Positions 19,808-32,169 of a stretch of DNA of 64,000 nucleotides are shown here, one piece after another. The notes beneath the pieces were generated by a model that was given only the letters and a program-made list of their open reading frames with translations, was not told the DNA's origin and searched no databases. Where the stretch lies: the NCBI GenBank assembly GCA_012064415.1, contig SSNU01000021.1, positions 275,858 through 339,857 on the forward strand, read 5' to 3'. Both the position numbers and the translations under genes were made by a program. Position 1 is the first letter of the stretch. Each line of letters begins with the position of its first letter. This DNA is from Gyrodactylus bullatarudis. Taxonomy: Eukaryota > Platyhelminthes > Monogenea > Gyrodactylidea > Gyrodactylidae.

Positions 19808-22493
19808 CACTGCTCGAAACATATTATAGAGTTAAAAAAGAATGAGCGTATTTTTGTTCAATATTTCGCGCTGATCTCAAATATGTAATTTGTTTAATTA
19901 ATTTCGGCTCAAAAATATGACTTATGGCTCACTAAAATGTTATTGACAATTTTAGTAACCACGTAGTAACTAAATAGGGATAACTACTTAGTTTCAAAAC
20001 TTACAACAGTGAGATATGGTTCATCTTAAAGCTTAGTAAATTTTGCTTTTTTAATAAAATGACTTAGGGGTCAGGACATAACCATTGAAGTGGACCACTT
20101 AAAAATTCAAAAAACAGAAGCTAATCTGGCAATGATGTAATAAAACGCATACCATTTTAAAGCTGAATAAATTTTTTGTTGAATCCATTAAAAAAAACTT
20201 GTTTTTTTATCTTGATTGGTGAGTAATCGGTAGGACTGTACTTTCCCGGACACCTTTCCGCAGGGATGTGACATGATAAGTCATCCCTATCCTTATACGT
20301 ATTTCGTATTTTTTCAACTTTAATTATGAATATCTCAAGTTCTAGAAGAGATGATTTGAAAATTTAAAATGCTTTCATGTTCTAAAATAAATGCTTAGCA
20401 AGAAAGTATGGATATTAAAATAGTATGGTAATGAACAGATTGAGTATCTATGATCAGAAAAATTGATTGTGATTAATAATATATTTAAATAAATTCGAGA
20501 GCTCTCATCAAAATGTTTGCTCGCGAGGTTGCTGTAAACGACTCTGAGTTGAAACGAGCTTCAAACATTTTTATACGCCTGTTCAAATGCACCAATGACG
20601 TGCCTTTGGCTACTTCTGCTTTGAGACTTCTCCATAAACGCTCAACAGTGTTAGTATGAGCACCAGTGAACGGATTGACGAAATTGCGCTTATGATTAAC
20701 GGTGTCATGTAGATAACCATAGTTATCTATGCCTCGATAGCCCCGCCACTCGTCTGTGATGATCCTTGTTCCAGGAACTATCGATCTTCGAATAAAATCG
20801 TGCAGTACCTCTCGAGGTCTTTGAGTCACTACTTGCAGTCTCACTTGTCTTGTCTCTTTGCAGAAAGCTCCCACGACCCAGAAGTGCTGATAAGCAAGGA
20901 CTCGACCTCTGTGATATTTCCTCTTGAACAAGTGGGATTCGTCAACCTCCACTGTCATGCCAACTCCTCCAATCAAATTAACGTTGTCATTGTATTGAAG
21001 GACCTTATCATCGAACAACTTTCAATACTTGATTATTGTCTTGGCAGATACTCCAGTTTGTTCTTCTGACTCAACTACAGTGATCTTATTCACGTAGTGA
21101 TACATGATCTGGAATATCTTGTGCATCGGAACATTGGCCTCTGTAAAAATGATATTTAGTAAAAAGAAATGTTAATAGGATTCAAACTTATGACTTACTG
21201 TAAAATATGGAACCAATGTAAAGAGACACTTTTCTTCTGCATTTCATACATTGTTGCTTCCATTCTCCAGCCAACTTTTTAGGGTTCATCAAGCCATCTG
21301 TGCATCCATCACAGCGCTTAGGGGCAAATCGAATTAGACTCTCGCGCTTAGCTAGTTCAAAAGCCTCTTCGAAGGTCTTGGTCATGAGATCATTAACTAA
21401 CATGTTGAGTGAATTAATGAGATTGATTGCAACCATAATAATTATAGTTTTTTAATAGACTTCTTGCTGTGAAGCTGATGTCCAATGAAATCAGCTCTTG
21501 GAGTTGCTGAGATATTTTCCAGGCTCTGTTTAAGTTGCTTATCTATAATTTCCTGTTAAGTTAGTTTTATGAAGCTATCCATCATAATACTTCTTTATTT
21601 TTTTGTTGTTAAGCCTCTTTATTTCTCTAAGATATCAAGCCCTTTATTCATTTTTCAGTGTTGTCATTTAACACTCAAATTGAAAAAAAATTAACAGGTT
21701 TCCAAGCATAATGAAAACTAGATAAAGCTCTACTATCCCTGTTGATTTATTTCTCTAAGATATTAAGCCCTTTATTCGCTTTTTGAAAAAAAACCATCTG
21801 TTGTTTTTACTCATCGTATTTATTATACAGTCCGTTGTAAAACACATTGATCTACCTCGTTCAAAAAACTGCAATAAAATAATTCAAATTAAAATTTTCA
21901 TAAACTATTTCTAGCCTTTACCATCTTATAGAGATTGAAATTTGAGTCAGAATCATATTTTAAATTTCTTAAATACCTGCCTAGGAACTGGAGTTATCAT
22001 TGTTATAGTTTAACGTTGTTCATACTATGTTGACTGAACATATTTGTTCTTTTCCCTGCCCGGTATATGCGATATACAAATTGGTATATTCTTCCTCTAC
22101 CCTGCGGAAAGGTGTCCGGGAAAGTACAATGCTACCGAGTAATCTAAGATCAAAGAAAAAAATCGTGTTTTTAAGAGCGATTTTTCAAGTACTTTTCAAC
22201 TTTGCATGAATGAAACTTTTTATAAAGAGACGTAGGATAATGAAATTTTCACAGTTAATACAAAATTGACTAAGCTAAAAGATGAACCATATCTCACTGT
22301 TGTAAGTTTTGAAACTAAGTAGTTATCCCTATTTAGTTACTACGTGGTTACTAAAATTGTCAAAAACGCTTTAGTTAGCCATAAGTCATATTTTTGAGCG
22401 GAAATTGATTAAACAATTTACATGATCAGCGTGAAATTTTGAACAAAAAAACGCTTATTCTTTTTAAACTCCAAATTTTTTTTTCGAACAGTG
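19808..22493 (-). mobile_element. Merlin (IS1016/ISXO2-type) DNA transposon
   Basis: Terminal inverted repeats begin CACTGCTCGAAA at the left and end TTCGAACAGTG at the right. They run about 240 bp well matched (19808-20050, 22262-22493), and a second inverted block extends them inward (20228-20272 with 22095-22145, containing ccggacacctttccgcaggg). A further copy of the terminus sits at 63822. I see no clear 8-9 bp target duplication. The element carries one two-exon transposase on the minus strand. Confidence 0.88.
20485..21436 (-). pseudogene. Merlin transposase (DDE, ISXO2-like), one stop codon
   Basis: Exon 1 is 21436 to about 21200 and has a zinc-binding stretch (CDGCTDG ... CMKCRRK). 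A short intron follows, GTAAGTCATA ... TTTTACAG, to about 21143. Exon 2 then runs to 20485. Catalytic signatures: VEVDESHLFKRKYHRGRVL (first Asp), IITDEWRGYRG (second Asp) and NTVERLWRSLK (Glu). This is the full ISXO2-like domain of the family. Only one in-frame TGA (near 21018, in IIKY*KLFDD) breaks it, so the gene is nearly intact. The product would cut and paste elements with CACTG-type ends. Confidence 0.85.
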
Positions 22494-23685
22494 CTATTTT
22501 AAAATTGATAAACTTCAGACCAATTTTATCTTAGTGATTGTAATTATTTTTAACGTGCACCACAAAATTCACAAATTTGATGTATTTGTACTATTCTTCA
22601 TTGATTGAAAACAAAGAAACATTCCGTTCACTTTTTGATAGAGTTTTTACGCTAGAAGTTTATCTATTTAACTCTGAATATAATCTCAATTAATTTTTCA
22701 AATGTCGAATATTGAAATAGTGTAAATTCGAAGACGAGGGGTCCAATAGGTTATGAAATGCTCGCAAGTAAAATTTAATCTAGATTTTAGTTAAGGTTTG
22801 AGAACTTTTGAAAGTTATGTAAATTTATTATTATTATTTAAATAAATTTAAAACGTCTTGGTGGAAAGGTTTGAATTTTCCCAAAGTTTGTCAGAGGGAT
22901 TAAATTATACGAGTCGAATTATTCACGAACACATGTAGACTGAGAAAACATGAGGATAACATCGTATTCAGATTTATTTGATGAGTTAAGTTATCATTAG
23001 TTTCCAAATGGGAGCGTTTGCAAAATAAGACAAAAAAGAGCTTCATATTGATATCCTGTTATTGAACAGGGAGCAATATTCAAGTGGAACCTTGTCTTTA
23101 TCAATCAGAGAAAGAAAAAACAAATCAGAATGTATCAGAATGTTTTGAATAGTGCTATTTCTTTATTTACAAATGGAATAAACCGAAAAATTCAAACTTT
23201 TGACATGACTATATGACTTATTATAAGTTAAAGTAAATGATTGAATAGCTAAACAGGAATGAAATATTTCTTAAATCGATTTGGCTTGTTGTAGCCCTAA
23301 CATGAATCTTTTATAGAAGATGAGCGGACTTCAAGCTCAGAAGAATAAACTTCTTTTACACAAAGTTTTCATTTACTTTATAGAGCTTTCAGATGTAATT
23401 TAATTCAGTTATTATTGATAATTTTACTTACGAGCTGGTAATTATAAAATAGTTATTAACTATTTTAATAGAAATTAAATAAACAATATATATTAGAAGG
23501 AGATTTGATCTTTGGTTTAATAAACCTGAAAAAGAATCTCTTTGAAATGAATTTAACAAGTCACCTCGAAAAATTTCCTTTCAAATATTTTTTGATTTCT
23601 GATTTTTCATGATTCTGATCCAATGAAATAAGAAGATTCCAGATTGTTTGGAAATAAAAGATCTCTAATTAAAGCATACTTATCA
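22494..23685. other. no gene seen
   Basis: AT-rich sequence between the Merlin element and PLE remnants. No motif, splice context or inverted repeat was recognised. Confidence 0.45.
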
Positions 23686-23689
23686 GTGT

Positions 23690-23830
23690 GATTTTAGATG
23701 CTCTCTAACAGCATGTGACTCTTGAAAAGATGTTCATCAATTCTATCTTCGAGTCGCCTAGTAGTATGGCCAATGTAGACCAATTCACATGGGCATTTGA
23801 ATCTGTAGATCACATAGCTCTTTGTCACTA
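23690..23830 (-). pseudogene. GIY-YIG endonuclease relic (PLE), opposite strand
   Basis: The minus-strand frame reads SYVIYRFKCPCELVYIGHTT then RRLEDRIDEHLFKSH. This has the FxC-x-C ... YIGxT and conserved Arg of the PLE GIY-YIG domain. It is more diverged than the plus-strand copy 160 bases away and so represents a different PLE lineage. Confidence 0.75.
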
Positions 23831-23984
23831 TTGAGAGGTAGGCTCAGAGTTATGGTTTCGCATTCTTTTTGATTTGGTTTTTCTTTTGGACACATTGATC
23901 AAAAGTTTAAATCTTATTCTTCGAAATTTCTTCTTATCCAATATCTCAATTTACAGAAAGCCAAATATATATATACTCCAATCT

Positions 23985-24690
23985 ACCTGAAAGTGCCGTT
24001 CAAAGGAGATGCTGCCCATCAAGTACTGAACAACAAGCTGCAGGAGGTAACAAAGAAGGCGTTCCCTGGATACAGACTACAAATCTTAAATAAGACAACG
24101 AAGCTGTTACCAGATCGTAACAAGGACCAGATACCCTGGCTTGAAAGAAAGGGGGTGATCTACCAGTTCAAGTGCAAATGTGGTGCATCGTACGTCGGAC
24201 AAACAGTGAGACCCGCGAAAGCAAGGTTCAAGGAACATTTGACTAAGGGGAACAAGGGGTCAGCAGTTCAGGAGCATCTTGAAGCTACAAATCACACGGC
24301 AGATGTGAACAACTTCAGTATCCTCTACCAGGCCAACCCAAATGATCCACGTCCGGTCAGGGAAAAAGAGCTGAGTAAGGCGGAAGCCCACTTTATAAAC
24401 AAACTCGAACCTGTCCTGTGCAAACAAAAAGTGCACAATTAGTGAATCAAACGAGCAAGTAGTTGAATGCAATCAACCCGATGTCTCTGCCCCAGCAACA
24501 ATTACAAGTGAGAATGGAAGTGCAAACCAGGAGAAGCTAACTGAAGTTAGTAATCAAATCAAGTCTCAGCCCGTAATTAATGCTAGTACAGAGAAACCAA
24601 ACCTCCCTCCCAACAACACAAAAAGAGGGAAAAAACGAAAAAGATACAGTGGGCAATTATCGATGGATGAATTCGTGAAGAGAAGATAAC
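23985..24690 (+). pseudogene. Penelope-like element 3' part: GIY-YIG endonuclease and basic tail
   Basis: The frame from 23993 encodes the linker VPFKGDAAHQVLNNKLQEV and FPGYRLQILNKTTKLLP. The endonuclease follows (GVIYQFKCKCGASYVGQTV, R-x6-FKEHL, AVQEHLEATNH, LSKAEAHFINKLEP), ending at 24442. A frameshift there moves into a second frame to about 24689 that encodes NQIKSQPVIN and the tail KRKRYSGQLSMDEFVKRR. GIY-YIG nicks target DNA for target-primed reverse transcription. The reverse transcriptase is missing (5' truncation). The C-terminal tail closely matches the one at 56.9 kb. Confidence 0.85.
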
Positions 24691-24813
24691 TCAATTAACC
24701 CTGGAGATTATTACAATTTTAATCAACCCTCACCCCCTATGTTTGAACCCTAAAAACCATTTCAACCAATAAGAGGAATTTTCATATGCTCTAAAATTTA
24801 ATATAAATATCAA

Positions 24814-24862
24814 GCCGGTGTAATAGTCTGATGAGATCCGGTGAAATATAAGCTTAATCACG
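24814..24862 (+). ncRNA. hammerhead ribozyme, class 1
   Basis: CTGATGA (24829-24835), GATCCGGT and GAAA (24843-24846), then TATAAGCTTAATC. An upstream CCGG (24815) is complementary to the CCGG of loop II. Stem III is weakened relative to the 6.6-kb copy. The motif lies directly downstream of a PLE coding tail, as expected for a 3' terminal repeat. Confidence 0.7.
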
Positions 24863-25062
24863 AAATATTCACTTGACTTCTAATTCCTTATGAAGTTACC
24901 TTCGTCATCAGAAAATATATATTTATAAGAATCTAATAAAGATCTTAACTACTTAATTCATATTAAATAGAGATATTGCGAGAAATAATTACCTTCCTTC
25001 TATGATCAAGAGTGACCATTCAGAAATTTCGAAAATTCGGTATATTAGTACCAGAACAGTTA

Positions 25063-25656
25063 GACCTGTGACTTGTGAACCAAAATTACCCTCTTCGCTC
25101 TACCCCTTTTAAATTTAGTTTAAGAACTCATCATTAAACTTATGAGTAGGGTCTCTGTATATAACGTAAATTTACTGAGCTAAAATAATAAGTTTCATTC
25201 TATCGACATTCATTCGAGCTTTGTTCGCTGAAGAATTCTCTATGCTTGGTTGATCGTACAAAAATTAGGATCAAAAGATCAATCATTTCACAAATTGATT
25301 TTTAATTTTGGTGACGGAGTAGGGGGTCTTTTTTCGCCTCCAAAACAAACAAATAATAATGACCATCTGGATGTACATTTTTGCCAAAATCCAATTGTTC
25401 CACACCTTTTCGCAAATCATATTCTCACAAACATTTACACATTTTTTATCTTAACTAATCAAGGAAGAGTCTAAGTTAAGACTATCATTTCTGAACTGGG
25501 TTATTGACTATGAATTTCGATATTATGACACTTATTATTTTTGCTCAGTATATTTAAGGTTTATACAGAGACCCTACTCATAAGTTTGATGATAACATCT
25601 AAAACTTAATTTAAAAGTGAGAGAGGGGGTGATTTTTGGTTTACAAGTCACAGGTC
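25063..25656. mobile_element. MITE with about 100-bp inverted repeats
   Basis: Left GACCTGTGACTTGTGAACC ... ttatgagtagggtctctgta pairs with right tacagagaccctactcataa ... acaagtcacaggtc. The arms are about 25063-25165 and 25562-25656, with TA on both sides. There is no coding capacity. Internal inverted repeats and TA flanks suggest a Tc1/mariner or pogo-mobilised element. Confidence 0.75.
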
Positions 25657-26893
25657 TAATATTATTTTTGAAAAGATCAAGCATCTGCGTTATTCAAGGT
25701 TTATTTAAAATCAAAAAAATTCTTCATGATATAAAGTTTTTCACATTTTAGTTTACTCACGTGCTTTAAATACAAAATTATCATATAATTTCTCTCTACA
25801 CTTCAAATTTCAGCATTAACATCTTTTTAATCATCATATTCAAACTCGTTTAATAAAATTTAGGTAATGGATATATATTATCAGGCAATGAAAGTATTCT
25901 TCAGATTTCTATTTATATTTTACATGATGCTTATTGAGAAAAAGCTTTTCTTAATAATTTCTATAATAAATTAATATATGCAAATACCAATCACTTCAAG
26001 CTCTAATAAAATAGCTTTTGAAAATAGTAGAGCAGCAAAAGACCCCACAAATTGAAGCTTTTTAAAATTTGATTTCAATGAAATGGTTCTAATCTATTAA
26101 TTTTGAGAATTTCAGACACATTTAGTTGATATAATGTTCTAAATATTCATTCATTTAACTTGAACTAATTTCTGAGAAGATGAAAGACATGTCAAAATTT
26201 TCACAAACAAGGCTTTTATTCCGGTAACTCAGCTTAAAACCGATGTCTCTGTACATCTCTCAACGTTAAATTAATTTATATCTCAGATATGTTTTAGTTG
26301 ATTAATAAATAACACTGGGGAAAGTTTTGATTTAAATTTAAATGCTCATTTAATTCTTTCATATTAATGATTCAAAATGGTTGAAATAAATTTTGATCCA
26401 GACCTATCATTATTTTTTTGATAAATTTTATACATTAATTTATTAGTATAGAAATAATTTTATTCAGCACAGAATTCCATTAATTTTTTTTCAGCTCTTG
26501 ATTTTTTACGGCTTTTACATGGTCTTTAACTTTTTTTATTTATTACGTAATCTTCAAGTGTTAACTCCTTCAAATTTTCGTCACAGAGGAAATTACTTTG
26601 TATTCATTTTGGACATACTTTTAGAGGGAAACTTCTATCTTATTAGCCATGGCACACAGATGTTTACAGGAATACAAGAAAATTGTAAGTTGTTGAAATT
26701 AACAACTCTTCTTATACCACTATTTCGATCTTGCGAAATATAGAACCTAGATTCGCGTTAGTTTTATCTATATAAGGAGAAAGTTCACTTTCAATCTTCG
26801 AATAGGAGTTTAGCCGTTTTAAAAATTTATCTTAAAATAAATTCATATACAAATTTGTGATATTAAATGGATGTTTTTCTCTTATTTTTGATA
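25657..26893. other. no gene seen
   Basis: AT-rich. An 81-residue open frame at 26498-26743 shows no motif or splice support. A short direct or inverted relation to other elements was not found. Confidence 0.4.
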
Positions 26894-26895
26894 TA

Positions 26896-29448
26896 CAGTC
26901 ATTTTCACACATGATGACTCGAGATAGATTTATTTTATCACGGAGGTTTGCTTTAATACCTCTCTGCCCCAAAATTCCAGCCAATCAGCGTTGAGCACTC
27001 ATTAGCCAATAAGGTATAAGAAATTACAAGATTTGCCAGAATAGTTAGAGAAAAAAAATCTGAACCAAAAAAGTCGATATTGAAAAATCTCATCCTAAAA
27101 TCTATATCTAACCAAAACGGATAGACAGAATGCTGGAACCCCCCCCCCTTAGTGTTCTAAGTCAGAGGTTAAAATAACATTCCTAATGTGTTGAGATTTT
27201 CCCATTACATTACGTCATGACTAATAATCACTGCAAATCAGCGTGCAAATATGTGATTATTAATTAGTAATTGTAATTAATAATTACTAATTATTAATTA
27301 CTAATTTGTGACCAATTCCTGATTACGCATCTCCTTTATTAAATCTGATTTCGATTAGTGCTAATGTATGCTTTGATTTCACTTGTTTTTTTATAATTTT
27401 TTTAAATTTCAATGAAATGATATTCTTTAAAAAAATTTATTTGAAATCATAAACATCTTTAACAATTTTTTCATAGTCACAATAAAATGAAATTCTTTTG
27501 ATCTCTTCCAACATCCCTCTTCTACCTGTTAAATTTAAGAAATTCAATAAAATCTCAAAATTATTGAAAATCTTCTTCTCGTCCATCATTTTTTCGTTAA
27601 ACTTCACTGTAAACTTTACATTATTGAAACAATTAATGATAGTCTTTGTTTCTACCTCATCCCATGCTTGTTTAGCAATATAGAGACAGTCTCTCAAGTT
27701 AATTTGTTGTTTAACGTTCTTGACTTTTATCTTTTTTTCGATCATGCAAGAGTTCAAAATGCTCCTGTACTTGGATTTGAATGACCGTATCACACCAGCA
27801 TCTAAAGGTTGACATACGGAAGTGCAATTTGGTCGCAAATATTTAATCTAAAACTAAATTAAATTGTAAAAACTCACACAAATGTTTTCGAGTTTTGGAT
27901 CTTCTTCTTTGAGTAAATGACTAGAGGCATTATCCATGAATAAGATTATTTTTTTCCCCTCAAGTACAAGCTCATTATTCCATTTTATTAAATATTCAAT
28001 AAAAATTGCATGCGTCATCCAACCATTTTTCGATGATTTGTAGTTAAGAAATTCCCTATCATTATCATCAAACATCGGAGATTCTTGACATTATTAATAA
28101 TTAAAAGAGGTTTCTTATCTCAAGATTTTTGACTCTAGCGAAATTCTGAAAATATTATGTGATTATCTTACGTTTCTATCATTGACATTTTCTTCCGAAT
28201 AGATCTTGGATACATAATTTATAGATGCTTTGAAATCTTTAATATTTAAGTCGTTTGCACATTGAATAATGACACCTTGTAAAGACTTCTTGTCGAGTTC
28301 AACACCAGTGTTCATTTTATCATCCAATTCGGTCTTGATTTTGTCCCGCAATAATTTCGTTTTTATTTTAGGTGTCAATGAACTTGAATTCTTCAGAATA
28401 TTCCTAATGTTTGAAACAGACACCTCGTACATTTCAGCGAGTTTACGATTTGTAGTTGTGAGACTGAGCTGTCGAATTTCTTGTTTTTGCGATTCCGATA
28501 GGAATTAATGTTTTGCCATGATTATAATGCGGAAAATATTAAAACAGAAGATTTTAATAAAGAATCAGACAAGATATACATACGCACCCATCAAAAGGAT
28601 ATTTATACAGGGAGATGCGTAATCAGGAATCAATCACATATTTGCACGTTGAATATGGGATGTAATGTATAATATACATTGTGTATACAGGGGGTTCTCT
28701 CTATCTTCCATTAATTCATGAGATTTTTTTGGAACTTTAATTCATCCTTACAATCTACCATGACTTTTGGTGTCTTATTGGAGCTTTGATATCTTTGGCT
28801 CCAGGAAGGGAGAGGAGGTTTCTCAGTGTGACATTGATTGACAGATTATAATACAAATACATGCAGTGATTATTAGTCATGACGTAATGTAATGGGAAAA
28901 TCTCAACACATTAGGAATGTTATTTTAACCTCTGACTTAGAACACTAAGGGGGGGGGGGGTTCCAGCATTCTGTCTATCCGTTTTGGTTAGATATAGATT
29001 TTAGGATGAGATTTTTCAATATCGACTTTTTTGGTTCAGATTTTTTTTCTCTAACTATTCTGGCAAATCTTGTAATTATAGTTTGATTTTTTGAAGGGAT
29101 GCATAAAATTTCATGCTCTTTCGAATGGTGTAAGTCTCTTAATGTAAAAAGTTGAAATAACAGAGTTATTTTATCTTTGTTATTATTCATTCTAGACAAT
29201 TTTTTGTTAGTGCATTAAAAAGAGGAGAAAGTTCTCTTTCGAATGATATATAATGAGCAAAACCTTATTAAAGTATATTCCTTTTAAGAAGGTTTAAAGA
29301 ATTGAGAATGAGGTGAAAAACTGCTTATACCTTATTGGCTAATGAGTGCTCAACGCTGATTGGCTGGAATTTTGGGGCAGAGAGGTATTAAAGCAAACCT
29401 CCGTGATAAAATAAATCTATCTCGAGTCATCATGTGTGAAAATGATTG
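26896..29448 (-). mobile_element. pogo/Tigger-type DNA transposon, TA-flanked
   Basis: Ends CAGTCATTTTCACACATGATG (left) and CATCATGTGTGAAAATGATTG (right), each flanked by TA (26894-26895, 29449-29450). The terminal inverted repeats are several hundred bases long (26896-27236 and 28864-29448). The right arm contains an extra segment of about 240 bases (29080-29320) absent from the left, so the arms are asymmetric. Each arm carries a C/G run of about 10 (27139; 28949). The transposase on the minus strand is broken. Confidence 0.88.
27437..28519 (-). pseudogene. pogo/Tigger transposase, internally deleted
   Basis: The N-terminus from ATG 28519 has an immediate stop (MAKH*), then a CENP-B/pogo helix-turn-helix (QLSLTTTNRKLAEMYEVSVS, NIRNIL) and continues to 28163. 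The catalytic part survives as 28075-27854 (KKIILFMDNASSHLLKEEDP) and 27838-27437 (LRPNCTSVCQPLDAGVIRSF). These hold the second Asp and the QPLDAGVI signature of the DDE_1 family. The region with the first catalytic Asp is missing between 28163 and 28075, so the enzyme is dead. Family role: excision and insertion at TA. Confidence 0.85.
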
Positions 29449-30055
29449 TACTAGCATTCAATGATTCAGCAAAATCACAAGTAATAATTATTATAATTCT
29501 TATTTATATTAGATTTGAGGAAAAGTGTTGACACTTTTATTGGGGTCATTCTTGGAAAAATTATTCCTTCGGGGTGATTTCTGGAAATTTTCGGGGTCAT
29601 TTTTGGAAAAAAAACTTTTGGAATCAATCCTATAAATAACGATATCATAAACTGTTCCAGCATATTCAGAGTTTTGGCAAGCAAATTTCTAAGTTCTACC
29701 AAGTTTTTTTTATTAGAGTTTCAAGTTATTGGTATTTTCAAATATAGTTGACAAAAAAGAATAATACCCGAACGGAAACTTGTTTTCTTCAGTCCTACCC
29801 AAAATATTAGTTCAACCTTTTTATTGTCATTCAATTCATTTAATTAAAAAAAACTCACGAGTTTCTGGAAGGAAAATAATATTTTCATAGGGCATCAGAA
29901 TATAATATCTTCTATCTGAATCATAATTATTTCGGAAGTTCTTTTATTATTTTGCCGATACGGCATTTTAAAGAGTTCCAGTAGAACAAGTTACTTAAAG
30001 TCATGGTACATGTGAATGGAAATAATCTTTGAACTGTAATATGTTTGCAACTTAC

Positions 30056-30277
30056 GTGGATCAATTTTATCATTCAAAGATTGATCTAGAATTATTATTT
30101 ATTTAGAGATAAAAAATATCCTAAAGAAAATTCTTACACGTAGTGTTATCATCAACTGGTATTTTCACAACATTAGCATCTATTTGATCGGCAGAATTAT
30201 TCGATATTAGAGATTTGAATACATTCTCTTTGGATTGATCCATTTGAATAGACGAAGCATTTTTATTCTGTCTTAAG
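30056..30277 (-). CDS. Gene B, repeat 5 (partial): two exons
   Basis: Exon 30277-30138 (140 nt, LRQNKNASSIQMDQSKEN ... VVKIPVDDNTT) and micro-exon 30085-30056 (30 nt, QSLNDKIDP) have the lengths, phases and motifs of the repeat-5 exons of gene A. They are separated from the rest of gene B by a PLE and retrotransposon B. The preceding 30-nt exon and the closing YQ/FGMPKK exon were not found. A weak minus-strand candidate (YDSDRRYYILMPYEN, about 29945-29870) does not join in frame. Gene B may therefore be truncated. Confidence 0.65.
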
Positions 30278-30582
30278 CTAAACAAAAAATAGGATATTAA
30301 CAATATTATAAAATTTTTATGCATATAAAACTTTGGATGAAAGACTATCTTGTATTTTCTTGTAACTTTGAGGTAAAAATTCATATAATAATTAGGGCCT
30401 CGAGTTTTAGAACGCTAAAATTATTTTTCAAGACCTTAAAATGATATTTCACGACGTTAGTTCTTAAATTAAGACTTATCAAAATTTCACAGATAATCTA
30501 TGAGTAAAAGTGATATTTAATTAAAATATAACTATTATTGGGTTCTGAACTCATGGGGGAAGGTTAGAGAAAACAGACGTAT

Positions 30583-30636
30583 ATTATAGTGATTAATGTT
30601 ATATTTCGCCAGGTCTCTTCAGACTCTACCCTGGTT
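30583..30636 (-). ncRNA. hammerhead ribozyme, class 1, in PLE terminal repeat
   Basis: The minus strand reads CCAGGGTAGAGTCTGAAGAGACCTGGCGAAA split over the motif: CCAGG upstream, CTGAAGA core, ACCTGG and GAAA. It is identical to the plus-strand copy at 31829. The upstream CCAGG pairs exactly with CCTGG near stem II, where other copies have CCGGG with CCCGG. Confidence 0.72.
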
Positions 30637-31828
30637 AACATATAAATACAATATAATCACAATGCTAAATTTTTGTGCACTTCCATTGGTTGAGCTGATT
30701 ACAAATTGCATCAAAGAAGCATGGAAGGGGGAGTTCACTTCTCATTTCACTATTTGCCTCTTCATGAATGCATAAATTTTTAACTGACCAGTGGAACCTC
30801 TTCTCTTTCATTTAGTCACTGGGCGTTTTCCGTTCTTTCTTTTCTCGGTAATTACAGGTAATTATTGCCAACTTTGAACCTTTTGCTGGGGCGGAACTCT
30901 GTATATTAACAGTTTGATTTCTCATTATAACTTCTCATTATTTTCACTTTTATCCATATGAGTTAGGCTAACGCGAGGCAGTGGGATATTTGGTTTCAGG
31001 ATAATGTTGAATTTTGTCAGCTGTTTACTTTTTATGTGAACATCGCGACCTTTGAAACCAAGCTTTGATGCTAGTATCTTCTGTACACAAAGATCTGGTT
31101 TACATTTCGTTATGTAGTGGTTTTCTGCGCTGTTCAGCATAGATTCTTATGATTGCATGGCATGTATCACCTTTAAAAGGAAGATTGGTTATCTCACTCT
31201 CGTCTTCTTCCTGAACTTTTTGTTTTGGATGTGAATACTTCTCAATGAAATCTATTTGATAGCCATCGTGTTCAAAAATATCTTTGAGCTTTGACTTTTC
31301 CTCCTTTACATATTCCAAGGAGACCAACCTCTCAATGTTTAGAAATGCATTGCTGACGACACTTTTCTTGATTTCCTTTGGTGAAAAAACTATGAGATGG
31401 CAAGAATTGGGATGGAGCGTTCGTCTTCCTGTGAATTCTTGTCTTGGCAGTGGGACCATCACGTTCAATTGACACGTCGAGGAAACTGAGAGTTTTATTC
31501 TTCTCTATCTCATGTGTGAAGCTCATATTGGCATATTAAGCTCAATTGATAATAATAATAATAATTATATATATATATAAATTGTCTATACTGCTGTATT
31601 CATTGACTACAAGAACAGTATCATCTATGTATCTCATGTACAACCGGGAATTGTCAATAATATGCTGCATAGGACCATGTTCAAGAGATGTTATGAACGT
31701 ATCCGCTAGGAGAGGACCGATTGGGAACCCCTCCCCCTTCCTTGCTTCTTTGATGCAATTTGCAATCAGCTCAACCAATGGAAGTGCACAAAAATTTAGC
31801 ATTGTGATTATATTGTATTTATATGTTA

Positions 31829-31878
31829 ACCAGGGTAGAGTCTGAAGAGACCTGGCGAAATATAACATTAATCACTAT
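31829..31878 (+). ncRNA. hammerhead ribozyme, class 1, inverted partner
   Basis: CTGAAGA (31841-31847), ACCTGG and GAAA (31857-31860). Stem I is AGU/ACU. Stem III (TATAACATTAATC) is poorly paired. It is followed at 31909-31974 by a 21-residue open frame (MSSEPNNSYIFDEVQQYY) that resembles a sequence found behind the ribozymes at 45.7 and 57.0 kb. Confidence 0.72.
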
Positions 31879-32169
31879 AATATACGTCTGTTTTCTCTAA
31901 CCTTCCCCATGAGTTCAGAACCCAATAATAGTTATATTTTTGATGAAGTTCAACAATATTATCGTTCAAATTAAAATATAACTTAATATGATAGTCAAAT
32001 CAATCCTCTTTACAGTCCTTTTCGATGCAATGATTCATTTTGACAGGAAAGTACTCTTGGTCTTGTCATGTTGTATACAATTTAACGTGGAAAACCAAAT
32101 AAATTTGAATATCGATATGGAAAGATCGATTCTAATTGGTTAGTACCATATACAGTGTGTATTATACAC

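Larger units (their letters stand above)
30525..31945 (-). mobile_element. Penelope-like element with inverted terminal repeats
   Basis: Two nearly identical 200-bp repeats in inverted orientation (30525-30724 and 31738-31945) enclose a minus-strand PLE body. Each holds a hammerhead motif. Coding remnants, 5' to 3': RT (GFPIGPLLADTFITSLEH ... YMRYIDDTVLVV, 31740-31570), connector (FTHEIEKNKTLSFLDVSIE; NAFLNIERLVSLEYVKEE; FKGDTCHAII), then a jump to the very end of the endonuclease region (AENHYITKCKPDLCVQK, 31130-30930). The GIY-YIG core is deleted and at least two frameshifts are present. Inverted terminal repeats are a known PLE feature. Confidence 0.85.
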
